A stretch of 64,000 bases of DNA, taken from Mytilus californianus (Eukaryota; Mollusca; Bivalvia; Mytilida; Mytilidae). Both the position numbers and the translations under genes were made by a program. The stretch covers positions 1,791,001 through 1,855,000 of the forward strand of contig NW_026262669.1 of assembly GCF_021869535.1 (NCBI RefSeq), given 5' to 3'. The notes beneath the pieces are model-generated. The model had not been told where the DNA came from. It saw nothing but the letters and a program-made list of their open reading frames with translations, and did not search any database. Positions 22,323 to 34,184 of this stretch are shown here, one piece after another. The number at the start of each line of letters is the position of its first letter. Within the stretch, counting starts at the first letter, position 1.

Positions 22323-25312
22323 TATTTTCACTTAAATTTAACAAAGTTCTATTCTAATTCAAAATGTGTTGTAATGTGAAATAATAGAATACCCTTTTAT
22401 GACAAACAATGGTATACTATTTGCGGTAACAATATTTTATGAATGGGACACAGTATACATTGGTAAATAAAAATTTAATTTATGAATGACCATATATTTT
22501 ATACTGACGGTCATCAGTTTCAAATAAACTAATCATTGTTTATATATTTATTGAAAAATGCATAAGGTGTAAATGGGTGCGATTTTGGGGTTTTTTTTTT
22601 TAATACTCACGCAACATTGCTTTACACCTTTAAACCCATTATAAAAAACGCGGAATTTAGTCAGGTTACAGTATTTAATACGTGTAAATCTTACGAATAG
22701 TTTTATTTTTCTTTGCATTAAAAGAAATTTAAGAAAGCCTATGATTTGATCAAACCGAGGAAGAATGTATTGGGGAAACATTTTACATGCTTCATTGGAA
22801 TTCTATTACGTGTCGTTATTTTCCCATGCATTTTCGCTCCTCCCCTTATTTGTTTGTGTAAGGTATTACCAAAGAATACAAACTTCAATGTCAACAAAAT
22901 TCCTACGTGTATTCTACAATTTTACCGTTATTGAAATATATTTAAAAAAGAAATGTTTATCAATGATTTCTTTTGAAAAGAAGATTGCAAATAAAATTTT
23001 ACAAAGAATTTGCTGTAATAGAATACTGTGAATTAATTCAAATGGATAAAATACGGATTGCATTTAAATGTACATTAGATAAAAGGCTTTAGAAATGGTA
23101 TGAATAAGAAATTTCAACAATATCTGAAAAAGGACTATTTTTAAATGTGAAAATAAGTTATGAATATATTTGAAATTAAATGTACTTATATAAAAATATC
23201 CTATTCTATCTCAAATGAGTTAGAAAGATTGGCCAAGTTATGCATTTGTATTTTGATTTTTTTTAAATGTTGGGCTGCGGTCTCATTCAGGTTAGACCTA
23301 ACATCCCCTTATTTTCATAAAACGTGCCATAATAAGCATGTAAATTAGTTCATTATTTAGAATAAAGAATTCCATTGGTAAACAAACATGGGAAAAATTC
23401 CAGTCATTTTGTACGACATCTAATTAAAAGTACACCCAGATGATCTAACAAAACATTTTAGTATACAACTTGTAAAGTGTATTCAAATCACAGAATAAAA
23501 ACTCCTGGGAAACTATATTTGTTAAATATTCTCAGCACTTTTTACATATTTGTTTGTAAAACATCATCAGATACAATAGAATGATGTGCATAACATTGAT
23601 TACAATGTAACACAATACCCAACCTCGACACTAATACTCGGTGAACATCACATTTTCTATTGTTCTTTGTTGTTGATGCTATACAACAAGGCTGTCTATT
23701 AGTTCCACTTTATTTAATTAGAACCGTTAAAGGTATCCGACCTCTGACCCCAGAAACGATAAAGAAATACATATCAATGCTCTTTGAAAAGAAATAGATA
23801 CAATTGTTGCAGTTTATTGGTATATTTTGTGGAGTTTTTGTCCTGGTTTAATGAATTCGTGTGATAAAGGACACGCTATTTGAGCACTGATAAAAATACC
23901 GATTGCTTATCCAAAAATAAATCATGTTTATCAAACATCGAATAATTTATGGAAAAAGGATTTGATTAATCTGCATAATCCTGAATCTTATATTATCTTG
24001 ATGTTATCAGCACTTATTGTACTTGATGTTGAAGTTTATAAGAATGTCAAAATAAATGTAATACATTGCCTGACAACATGCACTCTGCTGTGTGTCGTGT
24101 GCAGTCATTAATGCACACATGAATGCATTGATTAATAGATATCTTAATGTGAGAATATGAATGAATACAGTGAGAAATTGGAAGGTTTTTTGCATTTTTT
24201 TTATAAAATTGAAAAATAAAAAAAAAATCCTCTACTACAATGCAATCAACCTGAAATAATTTGAATAAAGAGACATTGAAAGTGTATTTAATTCATCCGC
24301 GAGGAATAATCGCTATTGCTGTAACTGGGTCAATGCCACTGTTGAGTACACATTATCGTGGGTTTCATTACCCCAGTAGCCAGTGATGTTATAAATCTGT
24401 CATACTACGTTCATAGTTAAATGTTCGGTTAAATAATAGATGTTTTTGTAAAATTGCAAGTTTCTTTTCTCGATGCATTAGTGACCCCCTTGCTTTATAT
24501 ATAATATAATTAGGAGATATTTATTTCAAAAGAATTCTTCAAAGAGGATCGAAAAGAAACGATAAGACGATTTGTTATTTAGAGATACTAGAATAGATAT
24601 CGGTTCATGTTTCATTATTTTAAACCCGATTTTGTCTACTATTGATAGGGGAATGTTTATAAATATTGATCAGGAGCTTAATGTATATTAAAAATTTTGT
24701 ATGTTCAAAGAATTTAAACCATTTCATTAAAAGTTTCTTGCATAATTTATAGATCTATCTGCTTAATGACAAGATTGTAAAATGAGAGAATTTTAATCTG
24801 GGGATAAAATCTCATCATGAGCAATTATCTCGATCTGAAACAAAGGTAAGCAGCCTCTCACCTGTCCAAACAGTTAAGTGATTATGTCCAAGCATTTAAG
24901 TGATTAAGATTTACCTTCGTACTCATTGTTACCGTTATAAAGGTGACGGTACATAAAAGAGACATGAAATTCAATAATCTATAAGTTATAGGTATAACGG
25001 TGTTCGACAGACCGACATAGACCCGACTCAGGTAAATATCTTAAACGTTTTGCTGAATCCATTAGTCATGTATAATCCCTGGACAATAACGGTTGTGGAG
25101 ATGAATTCCTCTGGAACGTTAAAAATAAATTGAAAAAGGGCACCTGTTTAAAGTATCTTATTATAATTAAGACATTGAAATGAGACATTACGATGACATC
25201 CGTTTAAACGAGTACAAGGAAAATGGATGCATTTATTTATTAAAGAGGTAAATAGCTAGTCTATACAAAGAAGATAAATTTATATTATTTTGGTCAACTC
25301 TCTTTATTTTTA
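22323..25312. other. Intergenic, upstream of the gene
   Basis: No coding exon, known repeat or clear promoter was identified. A 5' untranslated exon of the downstream gene may lie here, because its first coding exon is preceded by a good splice acceptor. Confidence 0.4.
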
Positions 25313-25355
25313 GATTGATTGATTGTTGGTTGCTTAACGTCCAGTGGCAAAGTTT
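25313..25355 (+). repeat. Dispersed repeat, family E, 5' fragment
   Basis: GATTGATTGTTGGTTGCTTA then ACGTCCAGTGGCAAAG. It lies about 65 bp upstream of the first recognised exon of the gene. Confidence 0.7.
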
Positions 25356-25420
25356 ATTTTTAGAAGTGATTGTTATAATATAAAGCGATATTAATTAGTG
25401 TTCTTTTTTTTGTATTGCAG

Positions 25421-25449
25421 TTTAAACTGTCGTAGATGATAAGAAAAGG
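25421..25449 (+). promoter_or_regulatory. 5' untranslated end of first coding exon, with overlapping upstream ORF
   Basis: The tract TTTTTTTTGTATTGCAG ends at 25420 and is a strong splice acceptor, so the 5' UTR probably starts in an exon further upstream. An ATG at 25436 opens a 19-codon frame, out of phase with the main ATG at 25450. It overlaps that start and stops at a TAG about 45 bases into the coding region. Such an overlapping frame would be expected to lower main-frame translation. Confidence 0.6.
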
Positions 25450-28252
25450 ATGCAGTACGTGGAAAAGAAATCCAACTCTCTACTGGTATCGTTAGATACA
25501 CTACCAAAAGATATTTTAGAAAAACTTAAAGACTACAGGTCAATTCAGGAAGAAAGAAAAGATGATGCAGAAGTCGAAGATTGTTTTAGAAGTAGATTAT
25601 GTGACCTGCCGTCAACTCCGAGGTCAAGAGTTTCAAGTTCACCGTCAACGCCAAGATCAAAGTTATCAGACGATTTAGTTTTCAAATATCCACCCTCGTT
25701 TCAGGACTTTAGTGAAAATAATGGACTTAAATCACCCAGGAAACATCTGGAGAGAGCAGGACATTCACCGTACTCGGAAACCGACCATTGTCAGTTGTTT
25801 GGAGACAATTCTGATTGGATGATGGCGGAGAGATTGAAACCCAGAACCCCACCAGTCTCCCCGGACACGTCTTCGAGATCATCAACATGTTCCTTTTCTG
25901 ACAGAGACCGATATCCGGTAAGTAAAATATGGATATAAACTACGACCGTTTAGTATGATGCTAATGGCGACAACTATTTAAAACAGTTCAACGGACAAGA
26001 ATTTTAACAATTATAGATCAGGCCTTCAACAATGAGCAAAGCATATACCGTTAAGTAAGCTTAAAAAGGCTCCGGGAGAGAACATGCAGTCTGTTTTGCA
26101 ATAAAGTACAAAAGCTTTTGACATGTTTATCTGTGTTTCAATGCTTTGATACAACAGTACATTTTATCAGGTTATTACAAGGTTCCGATTTTTTCACTAT
26201 AAATGTTTAACCACGGTATTGGCAGAACGATTACTTGATTAATTAACACTACAAAAGAATTTTGTCAGACTATTATTTCTGTTGATAATGACAATTATCA
26301 CTTTCACAATTCTGTAACAACAGATCAATGTTCAATACTCCAAACAAATGTTAATAAATCGCCTAATTTGAATTCTGTTTGAGGCCTGATAAGAAAAGAA
26401 ATTATAGTTCATATGAAGAACTTTCTGAATCAAATGAAATTATTGGAAAATATAAAATAAAATTAAAGTTTTCTGACTACATTTATGACTCTGCATGATG
26501 TGCAAGTTTTATTGTTAAAGAGAAAGCGATAAAGTTTTCCTGTTGTATATAAACATGAGATGAAAATCAACCTTTTGAGCCTCGTTTGTGGAAAGAAAAT
26601 TGTCAACAGAAGTGATAATTGCCTGTGTTAAAAGCCGTAAAGAATTAATCAATACAGGTGTTTAATAAAGTTCGGTATTGATATTCGATAGGTATTACCA
26701 ATAAAACATTGTTATGACTCTTTGATTTTGTTCCGTTGCAGGTGCTCAACCGGTCTCCGGAATCATGCTTTGTCTGTCCGTCACCATCGCCGAGAATGGA
26801 AAGGTATTTACAATCTCCCAGATTAGAAAGAACTTCACAGAAACGATGCATATCTCCTCGAAATCGATTGGAACATCATGAATTTTTGGAGAAAACACCA
26901 GTAAAACAAGTTTCTGGATCCCAAGACTCTCAGTTACCTGGAAGATCAATGACAGGAAGTTCACATAAAACTGAATCAAATTCGGATCAATTATCCCCGG
27001 GTTACTATGCAAGAGAAGTAGTGAATCGATCTTCACCTGTAAGAAGAATACCAGACTTTCCCGCTGACTATGTTGATGAAAGACGAGGAGTTAGAAAACA
27101 ACTTGTTTTTGAAAGCCATCCCCGCCGACAAGAAGGTAAGGCCAAAACTAGACGATAACATTTTTAGATAGTTCATTGATTGATTGTTGGCCTCTTAACG
27201 CCACCTTAATACGTAATGGCTGAAAGTTGTGTGAAAGTATTTTTATCAATTGCCTTTCTTTATTCAGAGACTGTTTCGCAATATTGTATGAGCGAATTTT
27301 ATTATGAAATGTACATACAGCTCAAAGAAGTCATGCAGCTAGTAAATATAAATTAATTGTTTATAAAAAATGCTTTTATTTCCATTCAGATATGTATTGT
27401 CACCGAGAACAGTATTCCCCGAGGCTAGCGTCAACATCGAATCAGCGTTTTGATTATGAAGAAGCAGATGTTTTAGCAGAGCGTCTGAGGGATCCCGAAT
27501 CTACTGCACTGTTGTCTCAAATCCTCGACCAATTAGCCAAACGAAAAAGAAAAACGTCTGAAAGGTCTGATTGTGATTGTGATTATGAAGACAGGTCTGC
27601 CAAGAAAAGACGATCAGGTAAGGGTTTAAAGATAGTTAACTATTTCAACAAAATCATGAAAGATACACATTGAGAATAACGTCAGTGTATGTATACAAGA
27701 CCGATGGTTTTCAATTTGCGTATATACAATTTCACAATACGTCATCATGTACACATGATTTTGTACCTTTGTAGTTCAATTTTCCAAAAAAACGTTTTTA
27801 AGCTTACAGTGCATGGTATAACGGTTAACATAACATGTATATAATGTTAGAACTTTTTAATTTCAGATACAGAAATATAATTATTAATACAAATATAAAA
27901 TCCAAACAGTCTGATTATTGTTTCTAATTTAATTTCAGAACTGAAACGACAGATGAACATGAATTATCTGAAACAACTAGAAACAGATGTTACAGTTCTC
28001 AACCAACAACTTCGTCGATCGGAACTGGAAACCAGACCAGAAAATTGCTCATGCGCAATCATGGAGAGACAGTTTTTACAAATGGCCGAAAATGCTTACA
28101 AAAACATCCGCAGACACGACACATCTGCCGACGGATTTGCACAGTTCCGCAAAGAATTAACTGAAACAAATCAGATACTTAAAGACTCATTAACAGTACT
28201 AAACAACATGAAAGAGTTTTGTGAACACCGCTCTTTGGTCGGTTTGACGTAA
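25450..28252 (+). CDS. Unrecognised S/T-P-rich, probably nuclear protein, four coding exons
   Basis: The coding exons are 25450-25917, 26742-27135, 27390-27617 and 27939-28252, which predicts 467 residues. All introns are GT..AG (824, 254 and 321 bp; phases 0, 1 and 1) and the frame stays open across every joint. An in-frame TAA at 25423-25425, in the same exon, fixes the ATG. Residues 1-290 look disordered. I count about 16 Ser/Thr-Pro sites over the protein, including two copies of PSTPRS (54-59, 65-70), SPRK (95-98), and SPRMER, SPRLER and SPRNR in exon 2. Residues 311-337 could form an amphipathic helix. KRKRK (338-342) and KKRR (359-362) resemble a bipartite nuclear localisation signal. 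L374, L377, V381, L384 and L388 make a short heptad coiled coil, and a further helical region runs to about residue 460. It lacks the Asn-x7-Arg basic signature of bZIP proteins. Proline-directed phosphorylation and nuclear location are inferences. The gene structure is firm and the function unknown. Confidence 0.88.
26020..26062 (-). repeat. Family A fragment in intron 1
   Basis: On the - strand ACGGTATATGCTTTGCTCAT then TGTTGAAGGCCTGATC is the middle of family A. It is intronic, inserted in antisense orientation to the gene. Confidence 0.75.
27175..27210 (+). repeat. Family E fragment in intron 2
   Basis: ATTGATTGATTGTTGGCCTC then TTAACGCCACC; a second short family E piece in this locus. 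Confidence 0.6.
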
Positions 28253-29065
28253 TATATGTTTTTTTTATTACATATTTATTTATTGTTGAATTATATTTAT
28301 TGTTATGTTATTTATTTATTTATAAATCAAACTACCCCTCACAACAATGAGTAGATCTCTGGGGTTTTATTTTTACGATGGTTTTTGTAAAAGCATATTA
28401 TTTATTATTGTATTTAAATGCCACCAGGTGGCAGACGGACGAAGGTCTCGTGTCTAAAAAAGGGAGAGAACATTATATAACACAGCAAACTGTGATACAA
28501 AAAAATCATGTTTTAACATCACACAGCCTTCAGTTGTTCTTTTAGAAACAACATTATCAGTGTTTTTCACTGAATTATCTTTGAAAGAAAACAGACGATG
28601 CCTTCCGAAGAAAATATCAAACAGCCGTCCATTTGTACTTTTTCACAAAGGTCACTATAAGAAAGAAAAACAATGTATCTTTTATTATACAAAGTTTAAA
28701 ATCGTAACTAAAAGATCATTATCTGTAACGCTGCTGTGTTCTTAACGTCGCGTATTTCTCTAATCCGTACCCGGAAGTTGCTATTCGAACCACGTGATTC
28801 TTTTTTTTTTAACCAACAAGTAAAATATAAAATCACCAATTACAAACAACAGAAAATAATAAACGAACAAGTTAAAAGTGCATTTTATTTATTCAGATAA
28901 TGATCTTTCAGTGCTTTATTTAAACTGTCTGTAAGTGACCCTTTAGTGATATATATTTTATTGTGTTTTTTAAATATTTATTTGAAAGTGTTCTTTATAC
29001 AATGTGTTCAGATAAAAATGTTTCAAAGAGAATTTTAATAGCCATAGAATGTTTATGAAAATAAA
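28253..29065 (+). promoter_or_regulatory. 3' UTR region with candidate poly(A) signals
   Basis: AT-rich sequence follows the stop codon. Canonical AATAAA hexamers are at 28858-28863 and 29060-29065. Which one is used cannot be told from sequence alone. Confidence 0.4.
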
Positions 29066-29126
29066 GGTATAAAGTTTGATGAAATTAACTGTTCAAATGC
29101 ATCTATCATTATCTACTTATATGAAT

Positions 29127-29822
29127 ATTACTTCATGATGGATAAAAGTTTAGGTTAAACTCCATGGTTTATTTGTGTGGAAGAGCACTAACATTTCTTA
29201 CTATATTGTTCATTAAATTCACTATTTATAAAAGTATGAAGTTTGATTAAATTAACTTTTCAAATTGTTGAAGATATCCTTCATTCGTTCGGCTGGTTTA
29301 TTTAATTTCTTTTAGTGTTTAAATTATTTTTTTTCAAATATTGTTCAACTCTTCATTTTATTTTATCAGCAAATAAAAAAAAGAAATGTGTTCTCGTCTG
29401 TTCTCATGTTTATTACAATTCATTAAATTTGACCGATATAAGTCAGAAATTTATAATCATTCTGTGGCTTGGCAATTATATGTGTTCAAACATTGTTTTA
29501 TTTATAATGATAGACGACCGTCCTTGTTTACGATTTCATTCATGATACATCAACAGAGTTTAACTCAAAATTTGAACGAAAAAAAAAATACATGTTAATT
29601 TATTTTCACGAGTTTGACTCAACATAGAGTGAAAAAGTGTTGCCATGCAAACATGTTCATTAGCATATATCTGTATTAGATTTCATTCATATAAGTATAT
29701 CACGTGATCACCTAGTTACTTCATGATGGATAAACGTTTAGGTTAAACCCCATGGTTAGAATGTGTGGAAGAGCACTAACATTTCTTACTATATTGTTCA
29801 TTAAATTCACTATTTATAACGT
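29127..29822. repeat. Separated direct duplication (about 100 bp, 590 bp apart)
   Basis: ACTTCATGATGGATAAAAGT through TATTGTTCATTAAATTCACT recurs at about 29717 with few changes, the second copy being truncated or altered beyond TATTTATAA. A related third piece lies near 29063. Confidence 0.85.
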
Positions 29823-30056
29823 TAGAGAACTCTGTGTATTTTACTTCTTTGCTGTGAGCTTGTTGTGGTTTGGTGTGATTTGATACAATAGGCAAAGTAA
29901 AACATCCTTGATTTTTTCACCGTGAGCATATAAGATAAGGCAAGTACAGATAAGCATTGTATTAAAGCATTGTTAGCTCTTTTATTTTAAAAGTAGTTAC
30001 TTATGCTTGTCATTTTATGTTGATTCAGGGAACGAAATAAAAACCGCATCAAAGAG
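29823..30056. other. Intergenic, nothing recognised
   Basis: No supportable feature. Confidence 0.4.
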
Positions 30057-30293
30057 TTTGTAATTTTGACATTGTGACTTATTGATTCTAAGTTTGATAT
30101 TGTGACACATTAAATTAAAGTTTGACATGGCGAGTCGACATATTAAATTTTAGTTTTGACATTATAACATATTAAATTTTATCGTTGCCATTGCGACATA
30201 TTTAATTTTAATTTTAACATAGTGACATATTAAATTCAAGTTTTGACATGTTGACACATTAAATGTTGTTTGACATGGTGACATATTAAGGTG
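30057..30293. repeat. Degenerate about 31-bp minisatellite, about 8 copies
   Basis: The motif TTTGACATNGTGACATATTA followed by AATTTTA recurs with variable spacing (29-33 bp). Confidence 0.85.
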
Positions 30294-30470
30294 ATTTACT
30301 TTGCCTGCATTGTATTGTGTTGTGTGATGATATTGACAAACAGTGATACTTGATAGAGTTTATTTAATTATTTATAGATTAATTTATACTTATTTATTAA
30401 TTCACACTTTTACATTAGAATAGAACACTATTTCTTACACTATCGTGGCAGATAAGACAACATTGATACT

Positions 30471-30544
30471 GCACTTCCGGTTTATTCAGAGATAGCCTAC
30501 TTGCACTTCCGGTTCATTCAGTGAAAATCTTACTGCACTTCCGG
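30471..30544. repeat. Three copies of a 32-bp unit with ETS-type sites
   Basis: GCACTTCCGG occurs at 30471, 30503 and 30535, exactly 32 bp apart, each followed by T(T/C)(T/A/C)(A/G)TTCA. The reverse, CCGGAAGT, is the core consensus of ETS-family transcription factors. Regulatory use is only an inference. Confidence 0.75.
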
Positions 30545-30830
30545 TCTGTTCACATTTATTCCAAGTGAAAACATTAACTTTTCCTTTTTCCTTTTTTGAT
30601 AAGTTACAAAAATATTTTTTGAAATAGTCATCAAAGTATTTAAACAAACTTTATGTTGACTTGAATATGTCTTTTGGTTATTTTTGTAGTTGATTTCTAA
30701 TTTACAAACACCCCATATCATACTTTTGTTCTTGTAGTTTAAAAACTATATTTATTTTTATGAAATCATTAAAAATCTTTGACGTTTACCCATATCATTC
30801 CAATTCATTATAAAGCAGTTTTATTTAGTC

Positions 30831-31070
30831 GTTTTGTTATGGTAACAATACGATACTATATTTTTATATGGTGTTGTTATGGTAACAATACGATACTATA
30901 TTTTTATATGGTGTTGTTATGGTAACAATACGATACTATATTTTTATATGGTGTTGTTATGGTAACAAAACGATACTATTTTTTTATATGGTGTTGTTAT
31001 GGTAGCAATAAGATACTCTATTATATATGTTGTTGCTATGGTAACAAAGCGATACGATATATGTGCATGT
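30831..31070. repeat. 40-bp minisatellite, about 6 copies
   Basis: GTTATGGTAACAATACGATA then CTATATTTTTATATGGTGTT starts at intervals of 40 bp from about 30837. The first three copies are identical and the later ones diverge. Confidence 0.95.
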
Positions 31071-31719
31071 TAAATGTTGTCTTTTCTGTCAGTATTCTTC
31101 TGCGTATATTTATTTAACAAATTATATAGTATGTAACATTGTATGATCTGATGACAGATCTGTTCCCTTATCAATCCGTCCATGATTTCTAGGGATTTAG
31201 AATTATTTGTGTAAAAGTTGTGATGTAAATTATTTTTGAGAAATATATTTTTGAATAAAATGATAGAAAACCCTTAATAATTGTTTTTTTAAATAGCCAC
31301 AAACTAGAAAATGGCGCTGATATGTGTGTAGTACAAGATATAAGAACTTTGATGTAAACCTGAACCAAAGTAAATAAATCATGAAAAGTACTTGCAAGGA
31401 AAAAAATACACAAGACTTTTCCTTGTCTTACGAAACTTGGCAAGTGTCAAAAGCATAAACAAATGTTATTATCAAACAAATTTCTTACACAGAGAACATC
31501 ACCAAGTCAATATGAACGCCATTGGACGGATCAAACGTTCAGGGTTTTATAAGGTCTTTTCCAAATACTATTATTTGTATGTCCCTTTTGGTAAGATAGC
31601 CCTTCAACTGTTCCAGATCTTATACATCCTTGGCTTTCAAATATTCAAGCTGGTTTTCGTCTGACTACTCAACTTTGTTCGTTTGAGTGTAGTGAAATAC
31701 AAGCGGATTCCAGTTAATC
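31071..31719. other. Intergenic, nothing recognised
   Basis: Overlapping open frames on both strands (31189-31664) show no domain. Confidence 0.4.
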
Positions 31720-31800
31720 AAATATTTGGCTTTGAGCGTTCCTGGTGAAGCAAAATCTAGATAAGCGCTTCGAACGCAATTAATTTATAAAGTGTTGTTT
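31720..31800 (+). repeat. Dispersed repeat, family B
   Basis: TTTGAGCGTTCCTGGTGAAG, AATCTAGATAAGCGCTTCGA and AATTTATAAAGTGTT in order. Confidence 0.75.
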
Positions 31801-32330
31801 TCATTTTTTTTATCATTACAATAAGTATATGCTATACAATACACTTGAAACAAAAGTGAATGAAATTTAAAGAAAAAAACCCAACTCATTATGCTGGAAC
31901 TGGTTCTATTTCCGGAACCGCTGAGTTTATCCCTGATTTTGTGGAGCGACCACAGGAGAGTTTTCTTGCGTATTATTCGTGAATTCTTTTTATATCCTCA
32001 CTTCTCAGTCAAAAGGCATATCATATTATATACAGGCAAACAAGTCAAAGCTATCATCGATATGCTAAAGTTAAAAAATAGAAAAGTTTACCACTAAATC
32101 AAATTGAAGTTTTAAACTTAATCTTCCTAAGGACCTGAGTGCACCCACGGGTGTTATTTGGGATCGTGTGACTCAATCTATAGTTTACCATTTGCTTCGC
32201 TTCACGGTTCATGCGAGTCTATTAGTTCCATTCGATATTCACGCCATTTTGAAATTATTACAAATATCGGTTTTGATATGTTACCGTATGATGTGGCTAA
32301 ATTTCGATTGGCTAGAATGATATATAGAAT
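31801..32330. other. Intergenic, nothing recognised
   Basis: Open frames at 31891-32097 and 32158-32406 show no recognisable domain, and the second runs into a MITE. Not called. Confidence 0.4.
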
Positions 32331-32478
32331 CAGGGGCGGATTCAGGCGGGGTGTGGCGGGCGGGCGCCCCCTAAAATTTGCAAAGCATAGGTTGTCCTCA
32401 GCTTAAAAGAAGAATATTTCGATATTCCAAAGATTTAAGTTTGCGCCCCCCTAACCTAAAATCCTGGATCCGCCCCTG
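32331..32478. mobile_element. 148-bp MITE with hAT-like termini
   Basis: The left end CAGGGGCGGATTCAGG is the inverted match of the right end CCTGGATCCGCCCCTG. AGAAT flanks both sides (32326-32330 and 32479-32483). CAGGGGCGG-type ends are typical of hAT-derived MITEs, but that superfamily usually leaves 8 bp, so the 5-bp flank is atypical or reflects decay. Confidence 0.85.
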
Positions 32479-32614
32479 AGAATTGGGAGCAGACAGAAGG
32501 AAGATATTAAATTACAGTATGGGTATTCGAGACCCGATTACCAATTATTGTTTATGTTGACGCTATTTATACTACTGTGAAGAAATGTTAAACTTGTAAA
32601 TAAACTCATCATAG

Positions 32615-32825
32615 ACACTAGGATTGAAATTTTGTATTTGCGTCATACGCGCGTTTCGTCTACAAAAGACTCATCAGTGACGCTTGAATCAAAAAAAGTT
32701 AAAAAGGCCAAATAAAGTACGAAGTTGCAGAGCATTGAGGACCAAAAATTCCTAAAAGTTTTGCCAGATACAGCTAAGGTAATCTATTCCTGAGGTAGAA
32801 AAGCCTTAGTATTTCAAAATGTGTT
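32615..32825 (+). repeat. Dispersed repeat, family C
   Basis: CGCGTTTCGTCTACAAAAGA, CTCATCAGTGACGCTTGAAT, AAAAAGGCCAAATAAAGTAC and AAGCCTTAGTATTTC follow in order. This is one of the fullest C copies in the window and is closely matched at 48780-48965. Confidence 0.85.
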
Positions 32826-32945
32826 GTCATTGTTGTGTGTCTTTTTGTCGTTTAACAAGCCATAGCGCTGTCTGTTTTTACATGTTTGAATTATGATTTT
32901 GGATTGCCACGAATCTTTTCTCTCTTTTTTCGAGACATGGCGTTG
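32826..32945 (+). repeat. Degenerate family D copy
   Basis: GTGTCTTTTTGTCGTTTAAC, CATAGCGCTGTCTGTTT and a C-rich CTTTTCTCTC end follow the family D order with many changes. It lies directly after the family C copy. Confidence 0.45.
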
Positions 32946-34184
32946 TTTTCCTAGAAAGATATAAGCTAATAACCAACACATTTATTCTTTTCTAAAAAAA
33001 ATCATCTACTTAAAACCAAGTATATTTTAAAAGAAAACATCAAAGGCGAATAATTTAGAAGTGTGACAAATATCACAATGAAACTTCCTGTAGTGAATTC
33101 TTGAACCATTATCATGACATTATTGTAAAGCATATCCCCCTATTAAAATTATTTGACCAGCTCTTCGATACTATGTCTTTGTCGTAATTAATCTTTTTAA
33201 TTCTAAGTATATTGCGTCAGTTGAGATTGTTTATGTTCCTTTTAATCGTTGTTGACGGTTGTATGTGTCAGCAGTCGTAATTGTTTATGATTTTGTTAAT
33301 CGCAATGGACGGTTGTATGGTATTCTTTTAATTCTTTGTATGTTTGAACTTTAATCCTTCAGATATACACCAATATTTCCTTCTTATAGTTAAACTATTT
33401 AACGGAAGCCTTTTCCTGTGACTGGTCCATGCAACATTGGTATGAAAACGAGCGAAAATATTTTGACAAATAGTCATGATTAAGTTTTACAGTCCGCAAA
33501 TATGATTATGGGTACAAATCTGAATTAAGAGAGAAACAGAGAGAGATAGATGGTTAAATTGTAAATTTATTTATATACGCAATAAATGTAATGCATGGCA
33601 AATGTAAGAATTAACATATTATTTTACAGTTCATACTTTTCTGATATCGAAAACAAACTAATATACTAAATAATTTTCGCCATTTTTGCACTCAAATCAA
33701 TCAATCAATCAATCAATAGAAAGGAAATTGACCAATGATAAACATCTTAAAATATTTATAATTCCAAGTATGGTTCCTGTAACGTATATTTGCTTATTAA
33801 TCATAATTAGATAAAACAAAATGCCTGAAATAATATCTCTAACTATTACAATCTCAGCAACAGTGTTATGCAAGGTAATCCACTAAGTCTACTTCAATTA
33901 AAACTACCATCTGTGATTACCGGTAGTTCGCACTTTATTGGAAACTTATTAATAATATTGAAGGGTGTATTAGTCATACTTAATTTGACTTCATTGTTGA
34001 CCATTTTTCTATTTGCAGTATAAAGGCTTATTAAAAAGTCCAAGGATTTAACCACAAATCCGATATAAATAATCATATTGTCAGCCTTATCATCTGTGAT
34101 TAATGTTTCTATAAAGTAAGATAATCGGGGATATGTCATTAGGATTTTTGTCGCAGGTGCAAGTTCTTTTTAATATAATATTCA
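32946..34184. other. Intergenic; (CAAT)n run only
   Basis: A CAATCAAT microsatellite lies near 33697-33717. No gene or larger repeat was recognised. Confidence 0.45.

Noticed and set aside
27392-28252. bZIP transcription factor
   Set aside because: There is a basic stretch followed by a short coiled coil, but the Asn-x7-Arg basic-region signature and the fixed spacing to the leucines are missing.
32158-32406. 82-codon frame containing a Gly/Arg-rich tail
   Set aside because: The tail is translated from the left end of the MITE at 32331-32478, and the frame has no other support.
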